A stretch of 64,000 nt of DNA from an uncultured Gammaproteobacteria bacterium (GTDB lineage: Bacteria; Pseudomonadota; Gammaproteobacteria; Pseudomonadales; Pseudohongiellaceae): the NCBI GenBank assembly GCA_913054495.1, contig CAJXIY010000004.1, forward strand, positions 1-64,000, written 5' to 3'. Positions 36,373 through 48,655 of the stretch are shown here, in pieces. The stretch's first letter is position 1. Each line of letters begins with the position of its first letter. The notes under the pieces are model-generated. The model made no database searches and was not told the origin of the DNA. It was given only the letters and a program-made list of their open reading frames with translations. The translations under genes and the position numbers were made by a program.

Positions 36373-36807
36373 TCAGTCATCTACTTTCTCAAATTTCAGC
36401 GATGCGGAATTGATACAGTAGCGCAATCCCGTCTCTGGTGGACCGTCCGGAAACACATGCCCCAAATGAGAGTCGCAGGCACTACAAACAACTTCGGTTC
36501 TTACCATGCCCAGGGAATGATCGACATTTTCGCCCACATTCCCCTCACCCAAGGGAGCATAAAAACTCGGCCACCCGGAACCGGAATCATACTTGTTGTC
36601 TGAGGAAAAAAGCGCGGCTCCGCAAATAGAACAGCGATATGTTCCCTCCTCTTTCAGGTCCAGGTACTCGCCGGTGAATGCCGCTTCCGTGCCCCTTAGC
36701 TGAGTTATTCGGTAGGTCTCGCTATCAAGATCTTCGCGCAGATCACTATCGTTTCTTGTCGTCTTCCTGTTGGATTTCGAATTGTTCTCTTCAGTCTCAA
36801 TATTCAT
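36373..36807 (-). CDS. msrB: Peptide-methionine (R)-S-oxide reductase MsrB
   Basis: MsrB repairs the R form of methionine sulfoxide. The 144-aa protein has two zinc CxxC pairs (CSIC about 59-62, CSAC about 108-111), the block DSGSGWPSF and the catalytic cysteine in RYCINSASL (about 130). The recycling position is also consistent with the zinc-containing form. The first 25 residues ([19 protein letters not shown]) are polar and extra. No signal peptide is present, so it acts in the cytoplasm. It is divergent from alaA across a 228-base gap, a frequent pairing in Pseudomonas and relatives. Confidence 0.96.
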   Translation of the reverse strand: MNIETEENNSKSNRKTTRNDSDLREDLDSETYRITQLRGTEAAFTGEYLDLKEEGTYRCSICGAALFSSDNKYDSGSGWPSFYAPLGEGNVGENVDHSLGMVRTEVVCSACDSHLGHVFPDGPPETGLRYCINSASLKFEKVDD

Positions 36808-37035
36808 CGCACTTGTTTCACCTGCAACATGTTGTAAAATAAGGCCCTTTCGGCTTGTGTATCAACTAATTCGACTGGATGATTGCCAGCGCAGTCAGGC
36901 TGGTACTGCGGTCGAAGGAAAAGTAGTTATACCACAGCCAAGCTGATTCTGGACAAATCTATAGGCTGGTTCAAGAGCCGTGTAAGACTGCCGTCTGCGC
37001 TAAATGAAACATCGAGACACCCTGAGTAACGAACC

Positions 37036-38247
37036 ATGGACAATATTGAACAATCAAACAAACTCAGCAACGTATGTTACGACATTCGCGGTCCCGCACT
37101 GGATCACGCCCGCCGCCTGGAGGAAGACGGTCATCAGATATTGCGGCTGAACATCGGCAATCCGGCACCCTTTGGATTCAATGCACCCGATGAAATTCTA
37201 CATGACGTCATCCACAACCTGGCCAGCGCCCAGGGGTATTGCGATTCCAAGGGCTTATATTCAGCCCGTAAAGCCATCATGCAGGAGTGTCAGAAGATCG
37301 GTATCGACGGCGTCGATATCGATGACATTTATTTGGGCAATGGTGTCAGCGAGCTGATTACCATGGCCATGCAGGCCCTGTTGAACGACGGCGACGAAGT
37401 CTTGATTCCGGCTCCGGATTATCCGCTATGGACAGCCGCTGTCAGCCTCAGCGGTGGCAAGCCAGTACATTATGTGTGCGACGAAGCCGCCGACTGGTTT
37501 CCGGATATAAGGGATATCGAAGCCAAAATAAGTCCTCACACCCGGGCGCTGGTGATTATAAATCCTAATAATCCAACCGGTGCGGTCTACAGTAAGGATA
37601 TTTTACTGGAACTGATTGAGCTTGCACGGCGACATGAGCTCATCCTCTTCACCGACGAAATTTATAGCAAGATTGTCTACGACGAAGCGCAATATATACC
37701 GCTGGCCTCCCTCGCCGATGACCTGTTTATCGTCAGCTTCAATGGACTCTCGAAGTCGTACCGCCTGGCGGGCTTTCGATCTGGCTGGATGATTCTAAGC
37801 GGCAACAAGGCGTCGGCAGAAGACTATATCGAAGGCCTGGAGATCCTCACTAATATGCGGCTGTGCGCCAATGTTCCTGCACAATTCGCCGTACAAACCG
37901 CACTCGGAGGCTATCAAAGTATTAACGAATTGATCCTGCCTGGGGGTCGTCTGAAGCTACAGCGTGACCTAACCTGGGAACTACTCAGTCAGATTCCTGG
38001 CGTCAGCTGCGTCAAGCCCGCCGGCGCGATATACATGTTCCCGAAACTGGATCCCTCTGTTTACCGGATTGAAAATGACGTCGCGCTGATTATGGATATC
38101 CTTGAACAGGAGAAGATACTGCTGGTGCAGGGTAGCGCCTTTAATATTCAGGACAGTCAACATTTCAGGCTGGTGTTTCTACCGCGGGAAGATGAACTGA
38201 AGCAAGCCGTGCTTCAGATTGCTCGCGTGCTGGAGCAGTATCGATAA
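37036..38247 (+). CDS. alaA: Alanine aminotransferase AlaA
   Basis: A 403-aa PLP-dependent class I aminotransferase that makes alanine from pyruvate and glutamate. It opens MDNIEQSNKLSNVCYDIRGPALDHARRLEEDGH (by position), matching AlaA/YfbQ. The cofactor lysine is in NGLSKSYRLAGFRSGW (about 235-250), with NPNNPTGAVYS (about 176-186) and the phosphate-binding arginine within that segment. It starts at ATG 37036. Its 3' end approaches pdxB head-on with only 19 bases between them. Confidence 0.94.
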   Translation: MDNIEQSNKLSNVCYDIRGPALDHARRLEEDGHQILRLNIGNPAPFGFNAPDEILHDVIHNLASAQGYCDSKGLYSARKAIMQECQKIGIDGVDIDDIYLGNGVSELITMAMQALLNDGDEVLIPAPDYPLWTAAVSLSGGKPVHYVCDEAADWFPDIRDIEAKISPHTRALVIINPNNPTGAVYSKDILLELIELARRHELILFTDEIYSKIVYDEAQYIPLASLADDLFIVSFNGLSKSYRLAGFRSGWMILSGNKASAEDYIEGLEILTNMRLCANVPAQFAVQTALGGYQSINELILPGGRLKLQRDLTWELLSQIPGVSCVKPAGAIYMFPKLDPSVYRIENDVALIMDILEQEKILLVQGSAFNIQDSQHFRLVFLPREDELKQAVLQIARVLEQYR

Positions 38248-38266
38248 CGGCAGGCCCGCCCGCCAG

Positions 38267-39397
38267 TCAGAGCAACTCGAACCCCATGGCCGCGAATAAT
38301 TTCAGGCTACTGCGATCCCATTGTTCACGCTCGATCGAGTAATTATTGAACTCTAAGCGCTGCCTCTGAGAATTCCTGAACTCGTCGAAACCGGATATCC
38401 CGGCGCCCCTCGCCAGGGACTGCTTGAATTCCTGGCTGATTTTGCTCAGTGGCAAGACATCCAACAGCGCCGCCCACTGCGGCAGCTCACCTCCTTGGCG
38501 CCAGCCAATTGGGGTCGGCGGGTTTTTCCCCGCCGCTCTCGCCACCGCATCCCGACCTGGTTCGATGGGGGAAAAATACCGCTGGAACGCACGCAGAATA
38601 CACTCGGTAGCGGCTACCTTGGCCGGGTGGCTATATCCCGCAATATGCGGTGTGGCAATGTCCACACGCAGTGCCAGGCTTGCATCGATATCCGGTTCAT
38701 TTTCCCATACATCGAACACCGTCGTTATGTCAGCGCGCTCTGTCAGCAACTCAGCCAGGGCATGCTCGTCCACGACTGCGCCGCGACAGGTGTTAATCAG
38801 GACCGAATCGGCGGGTAGTAATTCCAACTGTTTAGCCCCGACCAGACTGGCGGTTGGGTGAGGGCCGACCTGAGTCAGGGGCACATGCAGGGAAACTACC
38901 TTACACTGCATGGCCTGATCGAGAGTACGGCAGTGGCGGCCACGAACTTCCAAGAATGGATCGTAAACACGATGGGCAATACCGAGCTCGGCAAGCTTGT
39001 TCGCGAACAGACCACCCACCCTGCCGCCACCGATAATTCCCACCTCGAGCTCGGCCACTGTAATTTTCTGTCTAAGCAGCGCGAAGGCGAGAGCAGCGAA
39101 GCAATAGTCGACCACAGCATTGGCGTTACTGCCCTTGGCATCGGCAAAGCCAATATCCTGATCGGAAAGATAATCGAGGTCCATATGATCGACGCCGCTG
39201 CTCGCGGTGGCGATGAATCTAACGGCAGTGCCATCGAGCAGGGAGCGGTCGACGCGAGTGACAGACCTTACCAGCAGGGCCTCGGCATCGACGAGGTCGG
39301 CGTTGCTGATTTTTCTACCGGGAATTAGAACCAACTCACCGAGCTCGCGAAAGCTGCTTTCTATCTCAATTATATTGGCGTCGGCTACTATTTTCAT
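38267..39397 (-). CDS. pdxB: Erythronate-4-phosphate dehydrogenase PdxB
   Basis: PdxB carries out the second step of deoxyxylulose-independent (DXP-dependent) pyridoxal phosphate synthesis. The 376-aa protein starts MKIVADANI, the PdxB hallmark. It has the D-2-hydroxyacid dehydrogenase NAD motif VGIIGGGRVGGLFANKL (about 119-135), the catalytic Arg in NTCRGAVVDE, Glu in DVWENEPDID and His in ATPHIAGYS, and the PdxB-specific C-terminal dimerisation region. It starts at ATG 39397, 29 bases after the exonuclease gene on the same strand. Confidence 0.96.
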   Translation of the reverse strand: MKIVADANIIEIESSFRELGELVLIPGRKISNADLVDAEALLVRSVTRVDRSLLDGTAVRFIATASSGVDHMDLDYLSDQDIGFADAKGSNANAVVDYCFAALAFALLRQKITVAELEVGIIGGGRVGGLFANKLAELGIAHRVYDPFLEVRGRHCRTLDQAMQCKVVSLHVPLTQVGPHPTASLVGAKQLELLPADSVLINTCRGAVVDEHALAELLTERADITTVFDVWENEPDIDASLALRVDIATPHIAGYSHPAKVAATECILRAFQRYFSPIEPGRDAVARAAGKNPPTPIGWRQGGELPQWAALLDVLPLSKISQEFKQSLARGAGISGFDEFRNSQRQRLEFNNYSIEREQWDRSSLKLFAAMGFELL

Positions 39398-39426
39398 TGA
39401 CTGGACATCTATCGGGGAGCTTGCGC

Positions 39427-40377
39427 TCAGCCTAGTTGACGCGCCTGGGACAAGATGTGGTCGAGGTCCCGACCCGAAAAGCAGTATTGTGCCAGGAAAC
39501 TCTCCAAGCCTCTTAGGTCGGGGCGCCCTCGCAGCAATGTTTCCAATGTAATATTCGAGAACGCTTCATTGTCATCGCTGACGTCGCAGACAATCGTCGC
39601 CAGCAGCTTGCTCAATTCGGCAGATTCACGATTTGCCGCCAGAATATCGGGCAGGCGGGCCGCGCCTCGCAAGGACAGTGCCCCCACCTTATCCAGATTG
39701 CGGTAGATACCTTCCACGCTGCCAAACGCCTCCAGCAGAGCCCGCGCCTTGACCGGACCCACACCCGGTACACCACTGATACAATCTACCGAATCCCCGA
39801 CCAGGCCAAGATAATCTGTAAATTGTTCAGGCCACACGCCGTAGTCATTCATAATGTCAGTACTAAAACGCTTAATATTGCCACTGTAGTCCCACAGACA
39901 ATCCTGCTTGGAAACCAATAGCTGGGCCAGGTCCTTATCTCTTGAGACGATGTGAATCGCACAGGCATCGGATTCCTGACGCACGTTGCTGGCCATGGTG
40001 CCAATTATATCGTCTGCCTCGTACACCTTGCTGACAAATGAAATCAAGCCAAGGATACCGCAAATTTCGGAACAGGCCTGCAGTTGCATGGCGAGATTCT
40101 CATCCGGTAACTCACGATTGGATTTGTAGTCGGGACTCAGTTCATGGCGGAATCCGCAGAACAGACTGGCGTCATGAGCGATGGCTAAATGAGTGGGTTT
40201 CACCCGTCGCAAAAACTGCAAGAGGAATAGCGTGAAACCATAGAAGGCACTCAGCTCGGTGCCCTCGGTACTGCGACATTCCACGTAGGGTGAAAAATGG
40301 GATTGAAATATATAGATCGAAGCATCGAGCAGGTAGACGATTTCTGGCTGCTCGGAAGTCGTTGTCACCTTCGTCAC
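39427..40377 (-). CDS. xni: 5'-3' exonuclease / flap endonuclease, Xni-like
   Basis: A 316-aa FEN-family nuclease without a polymerase domain. Acidic active-site residues appear in VYLLDASIYIF, YEADDIIGTMAS and VSRDKDLAQLL, with a helix-hairpin-helix DNA-binding segment DCISGVPGVGPVKARALLEAFGS (by position, about 195-217). It resembles E. coli Xni (251 aa) and the longer Pseudomonas form. The start is uncertain: GTG 40377 and GTG 40368 both lie near the first conserved strand, and an ATG at 40452 would overlap tusA by 50 bases. None has a good ribosome binding site, so coupling to tusA translation is possible. Confidence 0.85.
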   Translation of the reverse strand: MTKVTTTSEQPEIVYLLDASIYIFQSHFSPYVECRSTEGTELSAFYGFTLFLLQFLRRVKPTHLAIAHDASLFCGFRHELSPDYKSNRELPDENLAMQLQACSEICGILGLISFVSKVYEADDIIGTMASNVRQESDACAIHIVSRDKDLAQLLVSKQDCLWDYSGNIKRFSTDIMNDYGVWPEQFTDYLGLVGDSVDCISGVPGVGPVKARALLEAFGSVEGIYRNLDKVGALSLRGAARLPDILAANRESAELSKLLATIVCDVSDDNEAFSNITLETLLRGRPDLRGLESFLAQYCFSGRDLDHILSQARQLG

Positions 40378-40402
40378 ACCGCGGCTAGTAAGAGTAGTTG
40401 GA

Positions 40403-40687
40403 TCACAGGCTCCTAAATCCACTCTTGCGAATAAGATACGTGTATTCTGCATCGGTCTGTGTCGTCTCGAGCAGTTCATGGCCGAGGTAGAGACAGAACT
40501 TCGGCACATCCCTGGAGGTCGAGGGGTCGGTAGCGGTCAAACGCAGCAATTCCCCTACTTCGATATCGCGAATCTTGTTATGCAATAACATCACCGGCTC
40601 CGGACAGAATAATCCCCTGGCATCGAGCTCCTGTTTCGGGATCAGGGATTTATCTTTCGGGTTTGCATCGGTCATTGGTTTTGACAT
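40403..40687 (-). CDS. tusA: Sulfurtransferase TusA family
   Basis: TusA receives sulfur from IscS and relays it for tRNA 2-thiouridine formation and other uses. The 94-aa protein has the family motif LDARGLFCPEPVMLLHNKIR with the active cysteine C28 in C-P-x-P. The C-terminal sheet includes DVPKFCLYLGHELL. E. coli TusA is 81 aa; extra residues are at the N-terminus, where ATG 40675 (MTDANPK) is an alternative to 40687. It lies between yheU and the exonuclease gene, near ttcA, a sulfur and tRNA-modification neighbourhood. Confidence 0.93.
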   Translation of the reverse strand: MSKPMTDANPKDKSLIPKQELDARGLFCPEPVMLLHNKIRDIEVGELLRLTATDPSTSRDVPKFCLYLGHELLETTQTDAEYTYLIRKSGFRSL

Positions 40688-40703
40688 TTTGAAAGGGATC
40701 TAT

Positions 40704-40928
40704 TCAGGGCTGCTTAAACTGCCGAACACAAGGTGCCAACTGACAGGTCCCCGTGTCGGGATCGTAATTGATCAGCACTTCCCTGCGCCGCAATTGATTA
40801 ATAATCTGTTTGACTTTCTCATCCAGTGTATATTCCCTATCCCCATAATCTGTACCTTCGCGGGTAATATATTCTTCAATTACCGCTCTTAACACATCAT
40901 CGGCCAACTGTGTATGGGGTATCTCCAT
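40704..40928 (-). CDS. yheU: YheU family protein (UPF0270)
   Basis: A 74-aa protein of the UPF0270/YheU family. It has the features MEIPHTQLADDVLRAVIEEYITREGTDYGDREYTLDEKV (by position), where REGTDYG is the family marker. The function is unknown. It is short, acidic in its first half and soluble. It sits 5 bases after ttcA and 16 bases before tusA on the same strand, so it is likely part of that operon. Confidence 0.93.
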   Translation of the reverse strand: MEIPHTQLADDVLRAVIEEYITREGTDYGDREYTLDEKVKQIINQLRRREVLINYDPDTGTCQLAPCVRQFKQP

Positions 40929-40933
40929 TAGCG

Positions 40934-41821
40934 CTAGGCCAACTCCAGCACATTCAGCCCGGCGTCATTTTCGGCATTCTGTTCTACTCGCTCGTTTTTA
41001 ACCGCATGGGAACTTATCCTGAGATCAGAAAACGAGAAACGGCTGGTATCCGCCAGTTGTGACAGAGAGACGTTGGCAATGCTGCGGAAGATGCTTTCGA
41101 CACGACCCGGGTGTTCACGGTCCCAGTTTTGCAGCATGAACTTAATCGCCTGTCGCTGCAAATTATCCTGAGAGCCACAGAGATTGCAGGGAATGATCGG
41201 AAAGTTCACCAAATCTGAATACAGACTAATCTCTTTCTCCTTGCAGTAGGCCAGCGGCCTTATCACGATGTTGCGTTTATCGTCGCTGAGTAATTTTGGC
41301 GGCATCGCCTTCAGCTTGCCACCGTAAAACATGTTCAGAAACAGGGTCTCGATAATATCATCCCGATGGTGGCCCAGGGCGATTTTGCTGGCGCCAATAG
41401 AGTCGGCGTAGTTGTACAGAATGCCACGCCGCAGGCGCGAACAGAGCCCGCAATAGGTTTTCCCTGCCGGCACTTTCTCGGTAACAATACTGTAGGTGTC
41501 TTGCTCAAGAATCTTGTAGTCGATGCCGAGGTTTGAAAGATAGTCCGGCAGCACATGTTTGGGAAAATCCGGTTGTTTCTGGTCCAGGTTTACCACATGC
41601 AGGCTGAAGTCTATGGGTGCATGTCTTTGCAGGTTAAGAAGGATGTCCAGCATGGTATAGGAATCTTTCCCGCCGGACAGGCACACCATTATCAAATCGC
41701 CATCTTCGATCATATTGTAATCGGAGATGGCTCGACCCACGTCACGACGCAGGTTCTTACGACTGCGGTTTAGCTTGAAGCGATTCCTGTTAACTGAGCT
41801 CATCTGCGATAGCGACTCCAT
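40934..41821 (-). CDS. ttcA: tRNA 2-thiocytidine(32) synthetase TtcA
   Basis: TtcA thiolates cytidine 32 in tRNAs using ATP and a [4Fe-4S] cluster. The 295-aa protein has the PP-loop SGGKDS at 49-54 and the cluster-binding cysteine pairs in [12 protein letters not shown] (about 123-126) and PCNLCGSQ (about 212-217). [21 protein letters not shown] is also diagnostic. It starts at ATG 41821; ATG 41803 is close. It heads a probable ttcA-yheU-tusA-xni transcription unit, with fadA ending 19 bases before its start on the same strand. Confidence 0.96.
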   Translation of the reverse strand: MESLSQMSSVNRNRFKLNRSRKNLRRDVGRAISDYNMIEDGDLIMVCLSGGKDSYTMLDILLNLQRHAPIDFSLHVVNLDQKQPDFPKHVLPDYLSNLGIDYKILEQDTYSIVTEKVPAGKTYCGLCSRLRRGILYNYADSIGASKIALGHHRDDIIETLFLNMFYGGKLKAMPPKLLSDDKRNIVIRPLAYCKEKEISLYSDLVNFPIIPCNLCGSQDNLQRQAIKFMLQNWDREHPGRVESIFRSIANVSLSQLADTSRFSFSDLRISSHAVKNERVEQNAENDAGLNVLELA

Positions 41822-41839
41822 AAATGCTGGTCGGAAAAA

Positions 41840-45173
<3,334 letters not shown>

Positions 45174-45316
45174 TGCTATCACTCCACTGTTTGAGCAGGC
45201 CCGTTGGGGGGCCGCATTATACCGCCAGCGGCAATAATTAAGAAATGCGAGTTAGCCCGGATCAGAGGATTTTTGGGGTACTATACCGGCTGGAGTTTCT
45301 ACCGGAATCGGAACAG

Positions 45317-46351
45317 ATGCGTTCTTTCCTAATATTGCTGGTGGTGTTGATGGCTGGCAGCACCGCCTCTCTCGCCGCCGACCACGGCGTGATTCTGGCA
45401 TATCACCATGTCGCCGATGACACGCCCCCTTCCACCAGCATTTCTCCCGTTCAATTCAGGCGGCACCTGGAGTATTTGCGGGATAACGGTTTTACCGTGA
45501 TCGGCCTCGACACCTTGATTTCCAGCTTGCGCGAGGGCCGGCAGCTTCCCGACCGCGCCGTGGTCATCAGCTTCGACGATGGCTACATATCCATCTACGA
45601 GCAGGCGTTTCCCATGCTGCAAGCCTTCGATTATCCATTCTCCTTATTCCTCAGCACCGAGCCTATTGACTCTGGACAAAGAAACTATATGTCCTGGCAG
45701 CAGATTCGCGAGATGTCGAATGCCGGCGTCGTTATCGGCAACCATATGATAGACCACCCCTATATGCTCGAAGGCAAGCAGGGGGAATCCAATCAGCAAC
45801 GTCTGCAAAGACTACGGCAGGAATTATTACAGGCGGAACAGACTATCTTGAAGGAGACAGGCCAGTCCCATCGATATTTGGCCTACCCTTATGGTGAATA
45901 TGATCGGCCGATAAAGGCGATGTTGTCAGAACTTGGTTTCGTCGGCCTGGCACAAAATTCAGGGGCCGTGAGCAGCCACTCCGATTTTCAGGCCTTACCC
46001 CGCTTTCCCCTCGGCAGTATCTACGCCAATCTCGATACTGCCAGGGTCAAATTCGAGGCCCTCGCCTTCGATGTCGAACAGGTGGAGCCACTGTCACCGG
46101 TGACAGGCGATAGGAGTCCCGATGTCACCCTGAAATTCGCCCCGGGAAACTATAATCGCGCCCAGCTCGGTTGCTTTGCCAATAGCAAACCCATACCGAT
46201 GAATTGGTTGGACATGGATATGGGCCTCGTCGAATTGTTGCCCACGGAAGCATACCGGGGACGTCGATGGCGCTATATCTGCACGGCACCGGATCTGGAT
46301 TCACGCCGCTTCTATTGGTACTCAGTGCAGTGGATCAATACCGGCGATTGA
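45317..46351 (+). CDS. Polysaccharide deacetylase family protein (exported)
   Basis: A 344-aa protein with a signal peptide (MRSFLILLVVLMAGSTASLAADHG, cleavage near AAD). The NodB domain follows: ILAYHHVADD at the start, the DD motif ISFDDGY (about 85-91), the metal-binding histidines in IGNHMIDHPYM and the arginine/Tyr region YLAYPYGEYD. It should remove acetyl groups from a cell-wall or surface polysaccharide in the periplasm. A C-terminal region of about 80 residues after position 260 has two cysteines (GCFANS, YICTAP) that may form a disulfide; its role is unknown. ATG 45317 is chosen for the signal peptide. Its 3' end overlaps the convergent bax-like gene by 30 bases. Confidence 0.88.
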   Translation: MRSFLILLVVLMAGSTASLAADHGVILAYHHVADDTPPSTSISPVQFRRHLEYLRDNGFTVIGLDTLISSLREGRQLPDRAVVISFDDGYISIYEQAFPMLQAFDYPFSLFLSTEPIDSGQRNYMSWQQIREMSNAGVVIGNHMIDHPYMLEGKQGESNQQRLQRLRQELLQAEQTILKETGQSHRYLAYPYGEYDRPIKAMLSELGFVGLAQNSGAVSSHSDFQALPRFPLGSIYANLDTARVKFEALAFDVEQVEPLSPVTGDRSPDVTLKFAPGNYNRAQLGCFANSKPIPMNWLDMDMGLVELLPTEAYRGRRWRYICTAPDLDSRRFYWYSVQWINTGD

Positions 46352-47173
46352 ATTGGCCGCGCGATCCCGGTTGCGCAATTTGTTCTGAATAATAATATTC
46401 TGTATTTCGTCCACATAATGTTCGCCGCGCTCCGAATAGCTGCCGAGGCCATAGGCGAGCACCATGGAATCGAGAGTCTGTTGTTGATTGCGCATAAAGG
46501 CCCGCAATTCGCGAAGATAGGCGTACAAATGGTGGGTATTGATATTATTGAGATAGCCCTTGACCGACGGCGCAATGGAATCGAATCGTCTTACCTCGTG
46601 AGTCGCTCCGCTGGCGCGGCGCTGGGGTACCATTCCGCATCCTTCTTCGTAGCACCACTGGCCGAAGATATTATAGCCTTCCAGAACAAATCGGGACGTG
46701 CCCCAGGCAGATTCGTTGGCCGCTTGAGCCAGGGCCAGGGAAACCGGGATCACATCCACCCTCAGCATCAGCTCATTGGCGATTTCTCTATCACTGGACT
46801 GCGCCACATCGAGGCCATAGCTTTGTGCGAGTTCCAGCATCCATTCCCGTTCCCGCGAACTCAAGGCGATACCGTCGTTTACGATATCTGCACGTTTTAG
46901 CAGCTGCTCTCGTAGCCGGCGGATATGGGTATTTTCCGTGACTATATAGTCCTCGAGAAAATCGAAAAATTGTTGCTTCTTTACCAGTACATCCGGTATC
47001 CCTGCGAAATCCGGGAATACGATAATCGGAGGCATCGCCACCACCGTAGTTTCCTCCGTGCTGCCAGGTCCAGCCAGTCGTTGCACCAAAATCACCAGCA
47101 CCAGCATCGCCACCGCAGTAGCTGCCGCGGCCAACAGTTCCAGCTGACGAGTCTTCATAGGCGCGCTACTCAT
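46322..47173 (-). CDS. Bax-like glucosaminidase-domain protein
   Basis: A 283-aa membrane-anchored hydrolase similar to E. coli Bax. Residues 12-33 are one hydrophobic segment (LELLAAAATAVAMLVLVILVQ). The glucosaminidase domain has VIPVSLALAQAANESAWGTSRFVLEGYNIFGQWCYEEGCG (by position, about 145-185), where the glutamate in ANESAWG is the likely catalytic acid. The later part is APSVKGYLNNINTHHLYAYLRELR. It likely acts on peptidoglycan on the periplasmic side. Start at ATG 47173; ATG 47158 and a GTG at 47179 are alternatives. It overlaps the end of the deacetylase gene by 30 bases on the opposite strand. Confidence 0.88.
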   Translation of the reverse strand: MSSAPMKTRQLELLAAAATAVAMLVLVILVQRLAGPGSTEETTVVAMPPIIVFPDFAGIPDVLVKKQQFFDFLEDYIVTENTHIRRLREQLLKRADIVNDGIALSSREREWMLELAQSYGLDVAQSSDREIANELMLRVDVIPVSLALAQAANESAWGTSRFVLEGYNIFGQWCYEEGCGMVPQRRASGATHEVRRFDSIAPSVKGYLNNINTHHLYAYLRELRAFMRNQQQTLDSMVLAYGLGSYSERGEHYVDEIQNIIIQNKLRNRDRAANSIAGIDPLH

Positions 47174-47225
47174 ATGCACTGCTTATCAAAATTACTGAAT
47201 GTTAGGTTTACAAAAGCCCAGGTCG

Positions 47226-47552
47226 TTAACTTTCAAACTTGCTGCCACCGCGGCAATCCGGAGACGAGGGAGTAGTTTTATTTCTGTCCTGCCATTCTGA
47301 GGCGGTATACAAGTGTAGCGCCAGCGCGTGTACGCCGCCGGCAAGCTCGTCAGCCAAAAGTTTATAGGCATGCTGGTGTCGCTGCACCCGGGACATGGGT
47401 ACGAAGCAATCCGAGACCACGGTAATTCGGTAGTGAGATTCGGTGGCGGGTCCGCCATGCATGTGGCTCTCATTTTCCACCAGCAACATCGAAGGATTAA
47501 GATCCGCGCCCAGCTTGAATTCGATTCCCGCCTGCACCGCCGATTCTGTCAT
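47226..47552 (-). CDS. bolA: BolA family protein
   Basis: A 108-aa BolA/IbaG-type protein. The BolA pattern is plain: NPSMLLVENESHMHGG (about 20-36), ATESHYRITVVSDCFVPMSRVQRHQHAY (by position) with the conserved Arg-x-x-Arg/His helix, and ALALHLYTASEW. BolA proteins act with monothiol glutaredoxins in Fe-S metabolism and morphology control. The histidine and following cysteine (VVSDCF) could ligate a shared cluster. About 18 C-terminal residues (QDRNKTTPSSPDCRGG) are extra. ATG 47552 is preferred over upstream codons that lie in or near the repeat at 47586. Confidence 0.9.
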   Translation of the reverse strand: MTESAVQAGIEFKLGADLNPSMLLVENESHMHGGPATESHYRITVVSDCFVPMSRVQRHQHAYKLLADELAGGVHALALHLYTASEWQDRNKTTPSSPDCRGGSKFES

Positions 47553-47585
47553 TGCGTACCACCACCTCTGCTGTATGATTCGACA

Positions 47586-47613
47586 GGGCACCTCTGAACA
47601 ATGCAGTGATGCC
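47586..47613. repeat. 28-bp copy of the left end of the metH repeat element
   Basis: These 28 bases are identical to 10486-10513. They lie in the divergent gap between bolA and the YlqF gene. A possible degraded partner in inverse orientation is CAGAGGCGCC at about 47714-47723, which would give an element of about 140 bp, but its match is poor. Confidence 0.85.
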
Positions 47614-47757
47614 CTAACTGGAGTCTGAGTCTAAATATGCTCAAATTTCCGGCTGCGAATTATGACTTTCCTAACCGCAGTATAACGTAAAAGCGGCGAA
47701 TAAATCAGAACACAGAGGCGCCTGGGCATGGGCTGCTGTGATCATGAGAGTAGTGGC

Positions 47758-48588
47758 ATGGTAATTTCCTGGTACCCGGGACACATGAACAAGGCCAGGA
47801 AGGAACTGGTTAAATTATTGCGTGGTATCCACGTCGTCATCGAAGTATTGGATGCCCGGATTCCCATGGCCAGTGCCAATCCGCTACTGGCCGCGATGAC
47901 GAAACAATTGCCGATCATCAAGATTCTGAACAAAGCCGATCTGGCGGACAAGCAAATTACCCGAGCCTGGTTGAACCATTTCAATACCCAATCCGCCGGC
48001 ATTTGCCTGCTCAATGGTCGCGACCAGCCCCTGTCCTTCGAGTCACTACTCAGAAGTGCCTATCAACTATGTGGACCCCGGGGCAGCCAATCCCGAGCCA
48101 GGCAAATGGTAATTGTAGGCATCCCCAATGTGGGCAAGTCCTCTCTGCTCAACCAGCTAACGGACAGAAAACTGGCAAAGACTGGCAATGAACCTGCGGT
48201 GACCCGCCGCCAACAGCGGGTGCAATTGGATGAAGATTGGTATCTGGTCGACACCCCCGGACTTCTGTGGCCGCGACTCGAGGACCAGGGCGCCGCCTAC
48301 AGGCTGGCCTGCACGGGCACCATCCGCAACACTGCGGTCGAGGCCGAAGACATCGCCTGGTTCACCGCCGAGATGCTGCTCAGTGAGCATCGTCATGCGC
48401 TCTCACGGCGCTACCATATCGCCGCGAGTATTACCGAGCCGGAGCAACTGCTGCGACACATAGCAGAAATCCGTGGCTCCCTGGGCAAAGGCGGCCATCC
48501 GGACTGGCACAAGACCTCAGAATTATTACTAAACGATTATCGCTCAGGTAAACTAGGCAGCCTCTCTCTGGAGACACCCCCAGAGTAA
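47758..48588 (+). CDS. ylqF: Ribosome biogenesis GTPase YlqF/RbgA family
   Basis: A 276-aa GTPase with circularly permuted motifs: G4 NKAD at 58-61, then G1 GIPNVGKS at 121-128, then G3 DTPG at 165-168. The N-terminus MVISWYPGHMNKARKEL is the YlqF hallmark. In Bacillus RbgA helps assemble the large ribosomal subunit; the gammaproteobacterial relatives are less studied. It lacks an obvious long C-terminal ANTAR-like extension but keeps a C-terminal helical domain (about 200-270). ATG 47758 fits the family start; a longer in-frame start at 47728 adds MGCCDHESSG. Confidence 0.92.
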   Translation: MVISWYPGHMNKARKELVKLLRGIHVVIEVLDARIPMASANPLLAAMTKQLPIIKILNKADLADKQITRAWLNHFNTQSAGICLLNGRDQPLSFESLLRSAYQLCGPRGSQSRARQMVIVGIPNVGKSSLLNQLTDRKLAKTGNEPAVTRRQQRVQLDEDWYLVDTPGLLWPRLEDQGAAYRLACTGTIRNTAVEAEDIAWFTAEMLLSEHRHALSRRYHIAASITEPEQLLRHIAEIRGSLGKGGHPDWHKTSELLLNDYRSGKLGSLSLETPPE

Positions 48589-48655
48589 TTCAACCAAGCC
48601 GATTCGGGGCAGGCCACGGCCCATCGCCCTGTACGGCAACAGACCCAGGTTCAAG

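Noticed and set aside
45174-45316. PsrA/FadR operator in front of fadB
   Set aside because: Only one CAAAC-like half-site is visible, too little to call an operator.
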